A DNA stretch of 64,000 bases, from assembly GCA_015039315.1 (NCBI GenBank), contig WIDE01000018.1, positions 397,530-461,529 on the forward strand, in the 5' to 3' direction. The position numbers were made by a program, and so were the translations under genes. The notes under the pieces are model-generated. The model was not told where the DNA came from and did no database searches. It saw only the letters and a list, made by a program, of their open reading frames with translations. This document shows, piece by piece, positions 62,362 through 64,000 of the stretch (its first letter is position 1; every line of letters starts with the position of its first letter). The DNA comes from Clavulina sp. PMI_390. Lineage: Eukaryota > Basidiomycota > Agaricomycetes > Cantharellales > Hydnaceae.

Positions 62362-63978
62362 CTATGTCGCGAAAAAAAATCTATGTCTAACGTCGTGCTG
62401 AGTGCAAGTATGGTCTACCCCAAGCCACCAGAAGAAGTATTTGAATGGCGAAGCATGAATTGCATCCAATGAAAATGGTCGAGTCAGACAAATCGTGTCA
62501 CTATAGGGTTCATAATTAAGCGAGGGGCTTACCGCTCTCTCCTCCAAACTCAATGGCCGATGGATCGTTAATGTCTGTCTGCCATCCGCCATTTGGGCAC
62601 GAACAGATGGCGCCGCTGGATCTGGCCTAAACGATATAACATACTGCCCTGTTGGTGGTTTTTTTTTAATGCAGGTAGACAAAGTTACGGCATCGAGTGC
62701 AAGTCAAGTCAATTTGCAAATGAAAAGCGGACAAGCTGCCCTTCATCCAATCAGATTCGCCCACTTACCGGTATCCGTGAAGATCTCCCGACCAAAGCCT
62801 GTGAAATTTCGTACAACTGACGCAATATTGGTGTTGGCTTATTTGGAGTGCATCCATGATAAGATAAGGACCCATTGGAGGAGTGCATCAGACAACGACA
62901 AAACAAGCCCAGTATTAGCCGACCGGACCAGCTGACCTTCATCTTGGAGAAAGAAGTCCCATGACAGGAACGGCATATCGACCGCCGCGAATTGCGAAAA
63001 ATCCCCTTGTCGCCTATGTATGCCACAGGAGTGATCAGGCCCAATCGGGAGCCACCGGGGTGCTCAGCTTTCCGAACGTACCCGGTGAATAGATTATACT
63101 TTCTGCGCCACGGGTGCCAAACCTGCTGAACCTCGCCTACAACCGTGTCCTCTTCCGGGGCATTCTCGTCAAGTACGTGGCGTTGAACAAAGGTACGCGA
63201 ATTGATCCACGCGAACGGGCGGTTCACTTTGAGGACAACGTTCCCTTCGGTATCCAAGATCGTCGATTTGAAAGGGCGGTGGGTTCTGAATACCTGCCTC
63301 TGAAGAGTGCTGAGGAATCCTCTTTCCTCTTCCGCCATGCTGCGAATCGTGAAGATGATACCCGGATAAATGGGGTGGATATGGTGTCAGTGACCTGCTG
63401 TATAATGAATTTTGGAATTGGAGAGCACTCACAATCCGACTGGATTCCCCACGGGGTCAAGGAGCGCATATTTATTTGCTTGCTCATAGCCAAGGAAAAT
63501 GTTGAGCATCTCGAGTTGCCTGAACCGATTCTGCATTTAGCTCTCTCAAGCGAGCATTTTTTAAGTCATAAACTACTCACCGCACGACTACAACGGTGTC
63601 AACTTCCAATAGCCTCTTTAAGCCTGCCTCTGCAGTGGAGTCCGCACCAGGGACAACAACAGTCTGATGGTCATTGAGGGTTTGCCCAGGTTGCTCCGTC
63701 CAAACGGCTTCAGCCTCCGGCACAGCATTAACGCCGCCCTTCCTCTGCTGCGCTCTTTGAGCTTGCTTCGCCATAGAGGTTGCAGAGCCAAAACGAGGAT
63801 GGCGTGTCCCATCGTTCGACCGGCTCAAAGCATAGGATCGTGTGGCCCCAGGAAAATTAGGAGGTGACACCCGGGCCCTAGCGCGGACAGGGCCATAGAG
63901 AGTGTTATATAAGGTCTTTGTGCATAGTTGGCGCGAGTATTGTGATAAGACCGCCGAAGTAGAGCCTCGCAAGCTCAT
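62362..63978 (-). CDS. Phospholipid scramblase family protein, probably mitochondrial
   Basis: The N terminus MSLRGSTSAVLSQYSRQLCT, rich in Ser/Arg and poor in acid, looks like a mitochondrial targeting sequence, as in yeast Aim25. A low-complexity linker follows, then scramblase blocks joined over introns: LLEVDTVVVVRQLEMLNIFL, GYEQANKYALLDPVGNPVG, AEEERGFLSTLQRQVF, VLKVNRPFAWINSRTFVQR and QGDFSQFAAVDMPFLSWDFF. They end in VRNFTGFGREIFTDTGQYVI, part of the scramblase beta-barrel end. The family is linked to bilayer lipid mixing; the mitochondrial role is inferred. The last exon is uncertain: after LSLEERA the sequence either reads through or splices to a short HDVRHRFFFAT tail. The usual ...DNDYFSRH-like ending is not seen, so the C terminus may be altered. 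Confidence 0.8.
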
Positions 63979-64000
63979 CGGCGAGTGTCTCGGCAGCGTC

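Overview
The window is nuclear DNA of a filamentous fungus, most likely a basidiomycete of the Agaricomycetes. Genes on both strands carry many short GT-AG introns of about 50-70 bp. A spermidine synthase/saccharopine reductase fusion, an arrangement known from Basidiomycota, supports this placement. Genes are dense, most are complete, and no rRNA, tRNA, CRISPR array or transposon could be recognised. Genus-level placement is not possible from the sequence alone.

Layout. 1-3.9 kb: the end of an NmrA-like gene and a TKL-type kinase-like gene. 4.0-11.3 kb: two large minus-strand metabolic genes, the SPE3-LYS9 fusion and phospholipase D. 11.4-21.6 kb: a small acidic coiled-coil protein, a LanC-like protein, two tail-to-tail F-box proteins and an amidase. 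23-40 kb: an accessory region with a secreted sedolisin protease, two NLR-type STAND proteins (Goodbye-like, NACHT and ankyrin domains), pseudogenes of the protease and of an arylesterase, and two intact paraoxonase-like arylesterases. 40.6-44 kb: a secreted T1-type ribonuclease and a sucrose/alpha-glucoside-type transporter. 44.3-64 kb: housekeeping genes, namely RLP24 (60S ribosome biogenesis), ATG2 (autophagy lipid transfer), a seven-helix receptor-like protein, NADH-glutamate synthase GLT1 and a mitochondrial-type scramblase.

The most informative structure is the 23.5-37 kb block. It reads as one tandem duplication of about 6.5-6.8 kb whose breakpoints lie inside the protease gene and inside the arylesterase gene. 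The event gave two complete NLR genes. The truncated copies of the two flanking genes meet at about 30.1 kb and have decayed. The two NLRs have since diverged: the left one lacks about 91 residues of ankyrin region and uses a GC splice donor where the right one has GT.

Several small features deserve checking. Very short exons carry key residues: 25 nt with the NLR Walker A, and 16 nt with the RNase catalytic His. The apparent RLP24 splice donor is GG instead of GT. GLT1 shows an apparent 1-nt frameshift just before its catalytic domain. Intron boundaries were deduced by hand from frame and family conservation; where the summed exon lengths close to a multiple of three this is stated.
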